A DNA stretch of 64,000 nucleotides from NCBI GenBank assembly GCA_965232485.1, contig OZ246975.1:1116001-1180000 (forward strand), given 5' to 3'. The notes under the pieces were generated by a model, which ran no database searches, was not told where the DNA came from, and was given only the letters and a program-made list of their open reading frames with translations. This DNA comes from VXPQ01 sp965232485 (lineage in GTDB: Bacteria > Bacteroidota > Rhodothermia > Rhodothermales > VXPQ01). This document shows, piece by piece, positions 1-8,602 of the stretch (its first letter is position 1; the number at the start of each line of letters is the position of its first letter). The translations under genes were made by a program, and so were the position numbers.

Positions 1-163
1 TCCGGTCCTCGTCGGCAAGCCGATGCGCCTGGAGCACAGGAAGCGCATCGTCTGCGGACGCCTGGGCGAATGTCGGGGCGGGCAACGTCACAAGAACGCA
101 CCCGACCAGCAGCAAGGACAGGACGGGAACGGACTTTAACGCGCGATGCGAACGAAAATTCAA
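1..163 (-). CDS. Partial secreted protein (N-terminus only, runs off the left edge)
   Basis: An open frame on the minus strand reaches the window edge with no stop. From a TTG codon at 163 it reads MNFRSHRALKSVPV, then a leucine-rich stretch (VLSLLLVGCVLVTLPAP), then TFAQA followed by a polar mature sequence, which is a typical Sec signal peptide with cleavage after AQA. No ATG is available in frame upstream, so the start codon is uncertain. It follows the GIY-YIG gene in the same direction after about 40 bases and could be the next member of that operon. Only about 53 residues are visible and no family can be named. Confidence 0.45.
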   Translation of the reverse strand, partial: MNFRSHRALKSVPVLSLLLVGCVLVTLPAPTFAQASADDALPVLQAHRLADEDR

Positions 164-200
164 AACGGAAGCGCGGAGTTCGACGAACGGCAGGCAACCC

Positions 201-788
201 CTAAATATAGTATCCGTCCGGCTTGCGTTCGAATCCTTTCGTCTTTATCTCCCCGGAACACGCCCCGCAAGAAACCTTGATGGGCGTCAGAACGCCCGGA
301 ATACGGTTTTCCCTGCCGCAACGGGGACACGCCGCCTGCCTCGGTTTCAGAGGTTGTTTCAGGTACCCTGCCCGCGGCGTTTTGCCAAGCGGAACGCCAA
401 AGAGCACTCCCGCCCTGTCCAGCGCTTGCGTCACGACCGGAAGCGGCGCTTCGAAGAATTCCTTGCGCGGATTGATGCGGAAGTCTTTCAGCGCGCCATG
501 AACCCACTTTTCGGCGGCGTCCCGGGGAGACACATGCACGAAATACACGAGCTCGAAGTCCCTGTATACGGATGTTGACCCACTCAATTCCCCTACGCGC
601 GCGAAAGGAACGCGAGAGGATTCCCCCACTTTGAATACAGGATTGACAAACGACTCATTGCGAGCAACGTAAAGCCAGCCGACTTTTTTGTATTCCCTCC
701 TCCGTCTGTCGCAACTTTGTATCGCAAGGAAACTACTCAAAATGTCGTCCTGCAATAACAACTCCAGAGAAAGGTTTTTAGACCTCAT
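201..788 (-). CDS. GIY-YIG (T5orf172/MUG113-like) domain protein with C-terminal zinc ribbon
   Basis: This is a 195-residue protein. Residues 37-115 carry the T5orf172/MUG113 subtype of the GIY-YIG fold: GWLYVARN at 37-44 (GIY position), VFKVGESS at 51-58 (YIG position), a helix ending in RVGELSGST, and the hallmark WVHGALKDFRINPRKEFFEAP near 95-115. Four cysteines (154, 157, 174, 177) in CPRC and CGAC knuckles form a probable zinc ribbon. The ATG at 788 was chosen because it lies inside the last codons of the upstream channel gene, an 11-nt overlap that implies translational coupling; longer frames upstream are shadows of that gene. Families of this type act as DNA nucleases or nucleic-acid binders, but catalytic activity here is unproven. 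Its pairing with a MotA/TolQ-like channel is unexpected. Confidence 0.8.
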   Translation of the reverse strand: MRSKNLSLELLLQDDILSSFLAIQSCDRRRREYKKVGWLYVARNESFVNPVFKVGESSRVPFARVGELSGSTSVYRDFELVYFVHVSPRDAAEKWVHGALKDFRINPRKEFFEAPLPVVTQALDRAGVLFGVPLGKTPRAGYLKQPLKPRQAACPRCGRENRIPGVLTPIKVSCGACSGEIKTKGFERKPDGYYI

Positions 789-1482
789 ATCGCTCGGGGA
801 CTTCTTTCCTGGCCAATCCGTAGGCGATGGCGACCGCCCACGTCTGGAGTTCCTTGTACCGTCTGCGCACCTGCGCCTGCAGAAAAATGTTGATCGGCCA
901 CAAGAGAAGGCGCACGCACATCGCCAGCATCGTCGAAACGACTGCAATGCCCAGCCCCACCAGGTCCGAAGCGGCATGGCGACTGCCGCTCGTGAAGAGT
1001 ATGAATATGCCCCATAGCGTCCCGAGTAGCCCAAGACTAAGCGCAATGTAGACCACGGCCGTGATGTACCTGTCTACCTCTTTGTAATTATCGTGATCGA
1101 ATCCGATGTAACGCAACGCGTAATCGAGCATGTTCTGCGGCGTGCCTCCCCGCCCCTGCTCTTCAAGCAATCGCTCGCCTGCGAGACGATAGGGATTGTT
1201 TGGGCGCACCGCAACGATCGCCGCCTGAAAATCCCGCGCCGTCAGCCCGGAAGGCTCGATCCGCAACAACGCCCGCGTGCCTCTCCACTGACGGAAATAG
1301 CGCACATAAGCCGAGCACAGGAAGAAAAGCCCTATCAAAAAAGCAGCGGCGAGCGGGTACTCGAAACCCTGTGCATAGCCGAACAAGTCCCATATCGAGG
1401 TGGCGAGAAAACTGCTCCCTATATCCTGCGAGGGCAAAGCGAGCGTAGTGTCCGCGGCCTGGGGCGAAACAAATTGCATCAT
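778..1482 (-). CDS. MotA/TolQ/ExbB-like proton-channel family protein
   Basis: This is a 234-residue inner-membrane protein with three predicted helices: about 43-62, 141-164 (contains the LGLLGTLWGIFIL signature of ExbB/TolQ TM2) and 173-200. A cytoplasmic loop lies between the first two helices. Family members form the pentameric stator that passes protons and works with a dimeric ExbD/TolR subunit. Two ExbD-like genes and a TonB-like gene lie upstream in the same transcription unit (5832-7739), which supports a complete motor. The gene ends overlapping the start of the GIY-YIG gene. Whether it energises the usher-like barrel encoded just upstream is inference. Confidence 0.8.
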   Translation of the reverse strand: MMQFVSPQAADTTLALPSQDIGSSFLATSIWDLFGYAQGFEYPLAAAFLIGLFFLCSAYVRYFRQWRGTRALLRIEPSGLTARDFQAAIVAVRPNNPYRLAGERLLEEQGRGGTPQNMLDYALRYIGFDHDNYKEVDRYITAVVYIALSLGLLGTLWGIFILFTSGSRHAASDLVGLGIAVVSTMLAMCVRLLLWPINIFLQAQVRRRYKELQTWAVAIAYGLARKEVPERYEV

Positions 1483-1573
1483 CGTGTTGACGGTAAGTAC
1501 GAAATGAAAGAAAGCATGGCGAGACCAGCAAGGACGAAGAGGATAGTAAAGAAATTACGTACCCGGTTTTGCG

Positions 1574-4099
1574 TCAAGGTTTTACAAGTACATTCTGGAC
1601 AGACCCATCTTCCACTTCGATCTCTCGGGTAAAGGCCTGCAGGTCTTCCCGACCAAGCAGATCCCTGAGTTCAAGGCGATAAACGCCGGGCGGCAAAAGA
1701 ACTGAGAATAAAGCTTCTTGAGATACTTCGGAACTCAGCACTTCTTCATTTCCCCGAAAGAAAACGACGCTGGCCTGCGTGGGGGAGCTCAGGGGCAAAT
1801 CCTCAATGACTCCCTGCACGATGGTGTTCCTCTCCACGGGGATATCAACGCGCTTCGTCGATCCGGGATCCGATATGAAACTGAACGTCGTACCCGTAGG
1901 CAGATGCAGCGAAGGATCGGTCAAGGACGCCGGGTCGATGATAACCTGATACGCCGTACTGGGCGCCAGAAAATCGGCGCGCACCACGGTCGAGTCCACG
2001 CGCTGGACACGGGCTTTGACGACCTTGATATCGAGGCCTTCCACCAGCGACTCTTCCGGCCCCCTGCGACCGTCCCGATCTACGTCGTAGTAGGCTTGCA
2101 GGAGCGCGCTGCTTCGCATGTGAGCCTGACGACTGAAACGCATGGGCCGTCCCAGTTCCATGGAGCCATAGAAACTCTGCCGGTGATAATAGGAGCCCGA
2201 CTCCATCGACGAATGATTGTTGAGGCTCACCCACGGGGCGTCGAAGCGCAACGTAACGGAGAACTCTGCGTTTTCGCGGGCAAGATCATAGCCGCCGCGC
2301 AAGCCAATGGATACTTTCTTGTAGTACGCGTACAATGTCGCCCCTGCAAAATCGAATTGCTCCTGCAACCCCCCGTCGGCTTGCAGCCCGAAGCGGCCGC
2401 GCAGCCCCTTGCGGGAAACGGCTCGCGTTAGCGTGGTCCTCCAGTTCATGGAAATATCTTCCGACGCCATGTCCGTTTGCCTGCGCGACGCGCCAACCGT
2501 AACGAGTGCGCTGGTCTTGCCCGGAAGCGGCAATGTCGTGGAGCCGGTCACATTCAGGTTTTTGCTGCCGAAAAACGTTTCGACCTGCGAGCCATTCAGA
2601 AAAAGGCTCAGCCGCCGCACGCCCAAACCGATCTGTCCCTGAATCCGTCTCTTGTAGAACGAAAGCATCGGCTCGTCGGAAAATTCGGCTTCCGTTTGCA
2701 GGGACACGCGACCGATGGACATGCGCATGGAGGCTCGCGCGGCTTTCAGGGGCAATGCAACCTCGACGCCTGTGGTCAAAAAGCCCCACTGGTTACGCGT
2801 CAAGCCAACCATCGTGGTCGTGAGCGAATCAAGGCGTATGAAGGCGGCCTTCGCGGATAAACTCTGGCCGAGGCCGTAGCGAAGTTGCCCGAACCCGAAG
2901 AGGGTTTCTTCGAAACTGTCTCGCCCTGCCTGCACATCGTACCAAAGCGCTCCGGGGGGCAACAGTTCCTCCCCGATGAAAAGATGGCGCGTCACGGTGG
3001 TGGGAGCGCCTCCGCCCGGAGGAACAATTTCCAGCAACGCCTGCGAAGAGCCGTAATAGGCGGGAATGCGCAGTTCGTAGCGCCCTTGCGCATCCGCCCG
3101 GACGCGATCCGCAAGCACCCCGCCCACCGAAGCGGCGATAACGGCGTCGGGCTCGGCGATCCCGCGGATGACCGCTTCCCGCTGGATGTCCCGCAACGAA
3201 AGGGGGATGTTGCTCAGGCGAAAGCCGTCGAAGGTCGTGCGAAGCGGCCATTCGTACATGTTCATGCGCCCGAGTTCCATGCGCTTGAGCACGGGAGAAC
3301 TCGGAAAATCAAGCAAATAGTTCAGCGAACGAAACCGCGTGGTCATTTCCCCCTGGACCACCGACATAAATCCTTCGGTGGCGAGGCGCCCGCCCAATGC
3401 GTTCGAATGCACCCGGAATCCTCCATTGTAATCAGGCGAGTTCAGCGAGCGGTCGCTGCGCGTCAGGCGATAGTTGATGTGCGTGTTGCCCAGTAAGCGG
3501 CGGGAACGGCCGTAGAGCATCGGGCCGCGCACATGGTCGCTGGAAGGGGCCGACCTGCTAAAAATAGAACTGTCCAGCGACGCCATGGTCGTAGAAAGCC
3601 TGATGTGCAGCGTCGAGGTATCGAACTGCATGGAGCCTGGCGTGAAAATCGCCTGTACGCCTTCCAGTGAAACGTAGTAGCTCCCTTCGCTTGTAAAAAA
3701 GTCGTCGGGGGCCAGTTCCAAAGGCTCCATCGTGTCCTGCAATACGCGGCCCGTCGAAAAATCGACTGTAAATACGCGTCCCGGATCGCTGGCCTCAACC
3801 ATCGAATCCCGCTCTACGACGTCAAAACCGAGCCGGTCGAAAAAATCTGTAATGTCAAGATAATATTTTTCGATCCCGGCGTCCCACCAGGCCAAGACAA
3901 AACTCGAAGAATGCAGGGCGCCCGGCGCGCTGATCGTCCAGGGGGTCTCCTGCAAAAACCGAACAGGCCTTTCCACGCCCGGCGCATCCTGCTCCTGCGC
4001 AAACGCCCGGGGACAATACGCCGCAACAAACAGTAGCGACATACAGAATACCCGACAAAGCCAGGCATGCCTTGATAAAAACGGCAACAAATTCATCAT
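1574..4099 (-). CDS. Large usher-like outer-membrane beta-barrel protein
   Basis: This is an 841-residue secreted protein. The ATG at 4099 gives MMNLLPFLSR and a signal peptide ending near FAQEQ; the longer frame upstream has no signal and atypical composition. The body resembles FimD/PapC-type ushers and related barrels: an N-terminal domain of short strands, a small plug-like or carboxypeptidase-regulatory-type insert (ADRVRADAQGRYELRIP, then GEELLPPGALWYDVQAGR), many alternating beta strands with aromatic girdles, and C-terminal Ig-like modules including a calcium-loop-like DVDRDGRRGPEESLVEG. It sits between a TPR lipoprotein and a TolQ-like channel gene. A role in exporting or anchoring a surface polymer is plausible but unproven. 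No chaperone or pilin gene is visible, which argues against a classical chaperone-usher pilus. Confidence 0.6.
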   Translation of the reverse strand: MMNLLPFLSRHAWLCRVFCMSLLFVAAYCPRAFAQEQDAPGVERPVRFLQETPWTISAPGALHSSSFVLAWWDAGIEKYYLDITDFFDRLGFDVVERDSMVEASDPGRVFTVDFSTGRVLQDTMEPLELAPDDFFTSEGSYYVSLEGVQAIFTPGSMQFDTSTLHIRLSTTMASLDSSIFSRSAPSSDHVRGPMLYGRSRRLLGNTHINYRLTRSDRSLNSPDYNGGFRVHSNALGGRLATEGFMSVVQGEMTTRFRSLNYLLDFPSSPVLKRMELGRMNMYEWPLRTTFDGFRLSNIPLSLRDIQREAVIRGIAEPDAVIAASVGGVLADRVRADAQGRYELRIPAYYGSSQALLEIVPPGGGAPTTVTRHLFIGEELLPPGALWYDVQAGRDSFEETLFGFGQLRYGLGQSLSAKAAFIRLDSLTTTMVGLTRNQWGFLTTGVEVALPLKAARASMRMSIGRVSLQTEAEFSDEPMLSFYKRRIQGQIGLGVRRLSLFLNGSQVETFFGSKNLNVTGSTTLPLPGKTSALVTVGASRRQTDMASEDISMNWRTTLTRAVSRKGLRGRFGLQADGGLQEQFDFAGATLYAYYKKVSIGLRGGYDLARENAEFSVTLRFDAPWVSLNNHSSMESGSYYHRQSFYGSMELGRPMRFSRQAHMRSSALLQAYYDVDRDGRRGPEESLVEGLDIKVVKARVQRVDSTVVRADFLAPSTAYQVIIDPASLTDPSLHLPTGTTFSFISDPGSTKRVDIPVERNTIVQGVIEDLPLSSPTQASVVFFRGNEEVLSSEVSQEALFSVLLPPGVYRLELRDLLGREDLQAFTREIEVEDGSVQNVLVKP

Positions 4100-4277
4100 G
4101 GTCTCTGAACAAACGTTTCCTGGCTTGTTGTGGGTTCTTTGTTTGTGGCGGCGCCTGCGCTTTCCGGCGCATTCCGCGAAACCGGCGCAGGCGCTAAACG
4201 AAACGCCGACCGTACGACATAAACATGTTCTTGCGCTATCCATATTCTTGACCGCGCCATAATGCGATATAACGCTT

Positions 4278-5810
4278 CTATTCATCGGAGCCTGCATCGC
4301 GCAACGCCCTGTATCGCTCCAGGAGAACCTGCGCCTTGTCCCTGTCTCCAACCCGCCGGTACAGATTGCCCATAAGGGTGAGGTAGGCCAACTGATCCTC
4401 TCGCTCCATCGCGTCGAAAACTTCTTCGACCCGGGGTTCAAGCGACAGCGCCTGCTCCGGATTGTAGCGCGCGAGCTGCAACGCTTCGACAAAAGCCCTG
4501 CCGGTATACTGACTTCGCACTTCCGTGACCTGCATCAGATAGGTAAATGCAAGGGCGGAAGAGCCCTCCCGACGATGTTCCTGGGCGCGCGTGAAAAGGA
4601 CCGTGGCGTACGTTTGTCGAATATCTTCCACGAATTCGGGGTACGGCGTTTTTTGCGCGACCGTACTGTCCTCGACAATGCCCCAAAGAACCTGCAACGT
4701 GTCCAGAGCGGCTTCCTGGCCGTTGTGCTCCCAATTGAGCAAGGCATGGTTGTAACTTGCTTCCAGTCGCGAGGAGGTTTGCGTAAGGCGAGGGATCAAC
4801 CAGGCCAAGCCTGCCCGGGCGGCGAGCGGATCGGTCGAAAACAAGGTTTGCAGACTGTCGTAGGCCAACCGGTTTTCGAAATGATGATGATCCCACAGGA
4901 CCCAGTCCATTTCCCGTCGGGAAAATTCTTCCTGCTCGGCGGTGGTCGCATGCTGTTGCGCCTCGGACAGCGCACGGCGCACCCCCTCTCCGTCCCGGTT
5001 TTCGACGAATGCGCGATACGAACGGACATAATAGGTGAAAAGCGCCAGGCTGTCCGGCGACGGACGTTCCGCATCCGGCGCAAAAGCAAGGAACGCGTCG
5101 TCCAGAACGACTTCCGCCGCCTGTAACCAGGTGAGCGCAGCGCCGGAAAACTGATTCATATTTTCCAGAACCACGGCCACTTCCGCCCACAGGACGTGAT
5201 CGTCGGCGCGGAGCGCCAGCAACCCGCGCAACAACGCGAGCATCTCTTCCCATGCCCCTTCCTCCTTGAGCCATTGCGCCCGCACGCTATAGACCTGGGC
5301 CAACTGGTGGCGGGCTTCCTCGTGCAGCGGATTAAAAGCCAGCGCGCTTTCGAAAAAACCCTGAGACTCGGCAAGCAGCGTTCGAACAAGCAGGCTATCC
5401 TCTTCCGTCTGGGCCTGCGCCGCGCGTATGAGCCTGCGGCGGGCTTCCGTATGGGCTTCCGTAAACGCCGTCGTATCGACCGCGACCATGGAATCCCCCG
5501 GCGCATCCAGCGACTCCAGCGGGGGGGCTCCGTTCAGAATGCGCAAGGTGCTGTCTATGCGCTCGAACAAGGCGCGTCCAGCCAGAAAATCCTCCTCTGC
5601 CCGGGTTTCCGCCGAGGCGCGCACGAATGTGCCGTGGAACGAATTCAACACGTCTGCAATAACCAGACTGTCCACCCCGGGAAGCGGCGGCGAAACCGGA
5701 TCCTCGGAAACCGGCTCGCTTTCGACAATAACCGGCGCGGAAGAACCGCACCCCCACAGGAAGGCGAGACACAACATGCCCGCTGCTAAAAAGAGCGCTG
5801 ATCGGTACAT
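4278..5810 (-). CDS. TPR-containing outer-membrane lipoprotein
   Basis: This is a 510-residue protein with a type II signal peptide; the lipobox LWGC places the lipidated cysteine at 21. A proline- and acid-rich linker (about 25-60) follows. The rest is almost entirely helical with repeated TPR-like units, for example FNPLHEEARHQLAQVYSVRAQWLKEEG and the C-terminal LTLMGNLYRRVGDRDKAQVLLERYRAL. Such lipoproteins usually scaffold envelope complexes in the periplasm. It starts 21 nt after an ExbD-like gene and precedes the usher-like barrel, so it may be the adaptor between motor and barrel. Specific family not recognised. Confidence 0.75.
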   Translation of the reverse strand: MYRSALFLAAGMLCLAFLWGCGSSAPVIVESEPVSEDPVSPPLPGVDSLVIADVLNSFHGTFVRASAETRAEEDFLAGRALFERIDSTLRILNGAPPLESLDAPGDSMVAVDTTAFTEAHTEARRRLIRAAQAQTEEDSLLVRTLLAESQGFFESALAFNPLHEEARHQLAQVYSVRAQWLKEEGAWEEMLALLRGLLALRADDHVLWAEVAVVLENMNQFSGAALTWLQAAEVVLDDAFLAFAPDAERPSPDSLALFTYYVRSYRAFVENRDGEGVRRALSEAQQHATTAEQEEFSRREMDWVLWDHHHFENRLAYDSLQTLFSTDPLAARAGLAWLIPRLTQTSSRLEASYNHALLNWEHNGQEAALDTLQVLWGIVEDSTVAQKTPYPEFVEDIRQTYATVLFTRAQEHRREGSSALAFTYLMQVTEVRSQYTGRAFVEALQLARYNPEQALSLEPRVEEVFDAMEREDQLAYLTLMGNLYRRVGDRDKAQVLLERYRALRDAGSDE

Positions 5811-5831
5811 AAACCTAAGAACTCAGGGGAA

Positions 5832-6203
5832 TCAGGAAGGTGGCGTTTCAACCAGAACAAGAAATACGGCCTGTCGTTCAGCCTGCTGAACAAGATTGTT
5901 CGCCGTAAGAAGCAATCTGGCGGGAGCATTCTTGTCGGCCGAGAACTCAACCATGCGGTCCGGATGGCTCGAAACCATCAGGGTATAGAGGTCGTTGGGA
6001 TCGAGCAGAACGGGAGACCCTCCGCCCTCAGTGGCGAAAAACATTCCGTCCTCGGATATGGCCACCTGAAGAGGCTGGAGCATGGGCATTCCAGGTTCCG
6101 CTTCCTGACTCAAGGGCTTGGCTACGTCAAACGTGGATATGGTGCTGATCGCCACCAGCGTAGCCAGCAAAATGAGCACGATATCCACCAGAGCATCGTC
6201 CAT
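5832..6203 (-). CDS. ExbD/TolR-like biopolymer transport protein (copy 1)
   Basis: This is a 123-residue protein with one N-terminal transmembrane helix, LVDIVLILLATLVAIST, carrying the conserved membrane aspartate (D7) typical of ExbD/TolR (the LIDVML motif). About 95 periplasmic residues follow and end in the usual small alpha/beta domain (VFLVLVET). ExbD/TolR subunits form a dimer within the ExbB/TolQ pentamer and couple proton flow to periplasmic work. It begins 6 nt after the TonB-like gene and is followed 21 nt later by the TPR lipoprotein gene. A second ExbD-like gene lies at 7356-7739, so this unit carries two non-identical copies, perhaps forming a heterodimer. Confidence 0.75.
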   Translation of the reverse strand: MDDALVDIVLILLATLVAISTISTFDVAKPLSQEAEPGMPMLQPLQVAISEDGMFFATEGGGSPVLLDPNDLYTLMVSSHPDRMVEFSADKNAPARLLLTANNLVQQAERQAVFLVLVETPPS

Positions 6204-6209
6204 TTTCGA

Positions 6210-7331
6210 TTACATGTTTTGTTTTTCCTGCTGCCACCAGGCCAGGAAAAGTTTGAAGAAGTCTCTCGCTTCGGGACCTGTGGGAGAAAAATCCTCGCTC
6301 TCTACGAAATCGATGCGTTCCATGGCGTCCCTGCCGACGACGCCCTTCTGAAAATACTGGGCGCGCTGCTGGAATCCGGGGTCGACGAAGTAGTAGATGT
6401 CGCCTTGCCGGATCATGGCGATCCGAATTTCCCTGTTGGAGGGCGTGAACATAAGCTGGAGTTCGGCAGACGAGGCAGCGGCGGAGGTTTGGCTCCTGGC
6501 GCTGATCGCCGGAGGAGCAAAATGAAAAAGCGATCGGATCCCGGGATCCAATTCGGCTTGATTCACCAAAATCCATTGCAAAAGAGAATCCGATGGAATG
6601 GAAACATCCTCTTCGCCCAGAAACAGGTTGTCCTGACGGGATCCGGAATCAGAGGATTCCAGCGACGTCCCCTCTGCGGAGGTGGCCCGGATCGTTTGCC
6701 GCCCGGACCCGTCGGGCCAGGCAAGATCCTCCAGATCCCCCACATAGCGGCGGGAACGGTCCGTATCGTCCGGGGAAGCAAACGACTGGCCGATAAGATT
6801 GGACGACAAGGACCGCGAAGAACGGGATGGATTTCCCGAATCGTTCAGCAGATTCTGCGTCAGGTCCATATCGGAATTAAAAACGGGACGATCAGAAGCC
6901 GATTCGGAAAAAAGCTCCATATCCTGATCCGACAGCGAAACAATCTCCCGGTCTTCCAGCTGCGCCACGGCGTCGTCGAGCGATACGTCGGAAAAGGAAA
7001 ACGATTCGAACGCATCGGCGACCAGCGCCTCGACGTCTTCCTCCAGCAGCTCCTCTACCGGCTCGGGTTCGAGGGATTCGGTAATCTCTTCGATCACTTC
7101 GAGAGGATCTTCTTCTTCCTCAAGAGGGTCCGCTTCGATTTCTATTTCTTCGACGGGGGGTAATTCCAGACTCGTCAAAACAAGCCTTTCTATCGTCGTC
7201 TCGGCGAATTCCCGTCCGGGCGTGGGAATCAGGGTGAACGCCACGCTAAAAAAAACGGACATGCCCAGAAACAACAGCCACGAAATGCGGCGGTTTCTCC
7301 TTTCCTCCTGTGCGGCAAAGGACAATGCCAT
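6210..7331 (-). CDS. TonB-like anchored periplasmic energy-transduction protein
   Basis: This is a 373-residue protein with a short cytoplasmic basic N-terminus (EERRNRRISW), one transmembrane helix (about 16-36) and a long periplasmic region. Residues about 58-105 are extremely acidic and proline-containing (EADPLEEEEDPLEVIEEI and following), followed by a serine/aspartate-rich linker and a more structured C-terminal third ending in FFKLFLAWWQQEKQNM. Layout and position between two ExbD-like genes are those of TonB/TolA proteins, but the linker is acidic rather than the usual Pro-Lys/Pro-Glu type and no canonical TonB C-terminal domain is recognisable. Function as the arm linking the motor to the outer membrane is inference. 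Confidence 0.6.
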   Translation of the reverse strand: MALSFAAQEERRNRRISWLLFLGMSVFFSVAFTLIPTPGREFAETTIERLVLTSLELPPVEEIEIEADPLEEEEDPLEVIEEITESLEPEPVEELLEEDVEALVADAFESFSFSDVSLDDAVAQLEDREIVSLSDQDMELFSESASDRPVFNSDMDLTQNLLNDSGNPSRSSRSLSSNLIGQSFASPDDTDRSRRYVGDLEDLAWPDGSGRQTIRATSAEGTSLESSDSGSRQDNLFLGEEDVSIPSDSLLQWILVNQAELDPGIRSLFHFAPPAISARSQTSAAASSAELQLMFTPSNREIRIAMIRQGDIYYFVDPGFQQRAQYFQKGVVGRDAMERIDFVESEDFSPTGPEARDFFKLFLAWWQQEKQNM

Positions 7332-7355
7332 GGCGCAATGAAACGCTGATTGCTT

Positions 7356-7739
7356 CTAATTACTGACGGTGCACCGCCAACTTCGTCGGGTGCACAGATC
7401 AAGCATGGCCACCATTTGCTGAACGGTGGCTCTGCCTTGCGGGGCAAGCACAAAAGAGACTTGGCTGTCCAGTCTCCATGCCTGCTCCATGCAAGCGGCA
7501 AGCTCTACGAGCGTTGCGGGCGAGCAGGCTTCTATTCTTTCCGGCAACCATAACATCATAAAATGCATGCGGTCGTCAAACTGGACCTCATACGCAAGCG
7601 AAGGAGCGCTGGCTTCCTGCGACTCGCTCGGCAACACCACCTCCGCCTGACTTTCCGTCTCGGTCAACATCAGAAACCCCACAAGGAGAATGAATCCGAG
7701 ATCAATGAAAATCAGCATGTCGGCGCGATCGTTTTCCAT
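7356..7739 (-). CDS. ExbD/TolR-like biopolymer transport protein (copy 2)
   Basis: This is a 127-residue protein. The ATG at 7739 was chosen: it falls 14 nt after the upstream gene and gives MENDRADMLIFIDLGFILL, an ExbD-type helix with the conserved aspartate (D13 in FIDLGFILLVGFLML). The longer frame adds a basic non-membrane leader that overlaps the upstream gene. The periplasmic part has the alternating strand/helix pattern of ExbD and a late RSWRCTVS end with cysteines. It differs clearly from the ExbD-like protein encoded at 5832-6203. Confidence 0.7.
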   Translation of the reverse strand: MENDRADMLIFIDLGFILLVGFLMLTETESQAEVVLPSESQEASAPSLAYEVQFDDRMHFMMLWLPERIEACSPATLVELAACMEQAWRLDSQVSFVLAPQGRATVQQMVAMLDLCTRRSWRCTVSN

Positions 7740-7753
7740 GACGTACGGATTTA

Positions 7754-8602
7754 TTAACAGGAACGGGCAACAACGTCGCCGGCTCTGGTCATGTTTTCGA
7801 CGACGACGCACCCTTCGCTGTCGATGTATGAACTAATTTCCGGTTGTTTATACATCCTGACCACCAGCGGCTCCCCCGTCTGCAAGCCGGGATGGATGCA
7901 CTGGGTGGCCTCGGGCTTGAAGGTCCAAAGGTCCTCGTCGTAGTTCCAGAACGTCATATGGACGTCCTCGCCCCGCTGAACAAGGTGGACTTCCATAGGC
8001 CCCTCGGGGTAGTAATGCAAAAGAGAGCCCAGCATAGCCCCGGCAAGAGCTTTTTTGGGATCCGACTCTCCTTCCGCTTCGCTGGCCAGAAGAATGCTTC
8101 TGTCGCGCACGGTATTGATTCGATAGTCCGTTTCGAGATTCAACGCAACCAGCGTGTTGAGCATGGCTTCCGGGAGGTACGAACTCAACGTAAAATGTTC
8201 CCTGGCGGGATAGAGCACAAGAATATCGTTCGAGCCGAATCCGTCTTCCGTGATATCCATAAAGACCGCATGGGTATACTCGGGATCGTTCGGAAAGATG
8301 ATCTGATCTTCCAGAAAACGACCTATGAATTCCAGGTCATACACCTCGGCGACAGGAACGACGCGCTGATTCGCCATTGCTTCCTGCCCGCGCGCGACGC
8401 GGGAGGGCAAAAGCAACAGGATCGAGAAAACAAGAATGCGCCCCGCAATACGCGCGAAAGACAGGGGACGGGCCAGGGAGCCGAGGCGCCCCGAAGTTTT
8501 GCCGTTGCGGCCTGTCGACGCCGCTGCCGGGTAGCGATCATGCGTTCCGGCGGGTACGTCGCAAGCGCCCGGCTTGTTGTCCATTGAACAGAACATGTGC
8601 AT
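7754..8602 (-). CDS. Secreted or membrane-anchored protein of unknown function, first gene of the motor operon
   Basis: This is a 282-residue protein (275 if the in-frame ATG at 8584 is used). A hydrophobic segment at about 53-72 (GRILVFSILLLLPSRVARGQEA) looks like a late signal peptide or an anchor, with a likely cleavage after ARG/AQ-type residues. The mature part (about 210 residues) contains no motif I recognise; it is acidic with regular alpha/beta spacing and ends in a C-terminal cysteine. It heads the run of motor genes, with the first ExbD-like gene 14 nt downstream, so it is probably a periplasmic component of the same apparatus. Confidence 0.6.
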   Translation of the reverse strand: MHMFCSMDNKPGACDVPAGTHDRYPAAASTGRNGKTSGRLGSLARPLSFARIAGRILVFSILLLLPSRVARGQEAMANQRVVPVAEVYDLEFIGRFLEDQIIFPNDPEYTHAVFMDITEDGFGSNDILVLYPAREHFTLSSYLPEAMLNTLVALNLETDYRINTVRDRSILLASEAEGESDPKKALAGAMLGSLLHYYPEGPMEVHLVQRGEDVHMTFWNYDEDLWTFKPEATQCIHPGLQTGEPLVVRMYKQPEISSYIDSEGCVVVENMTRAGDVVARSC

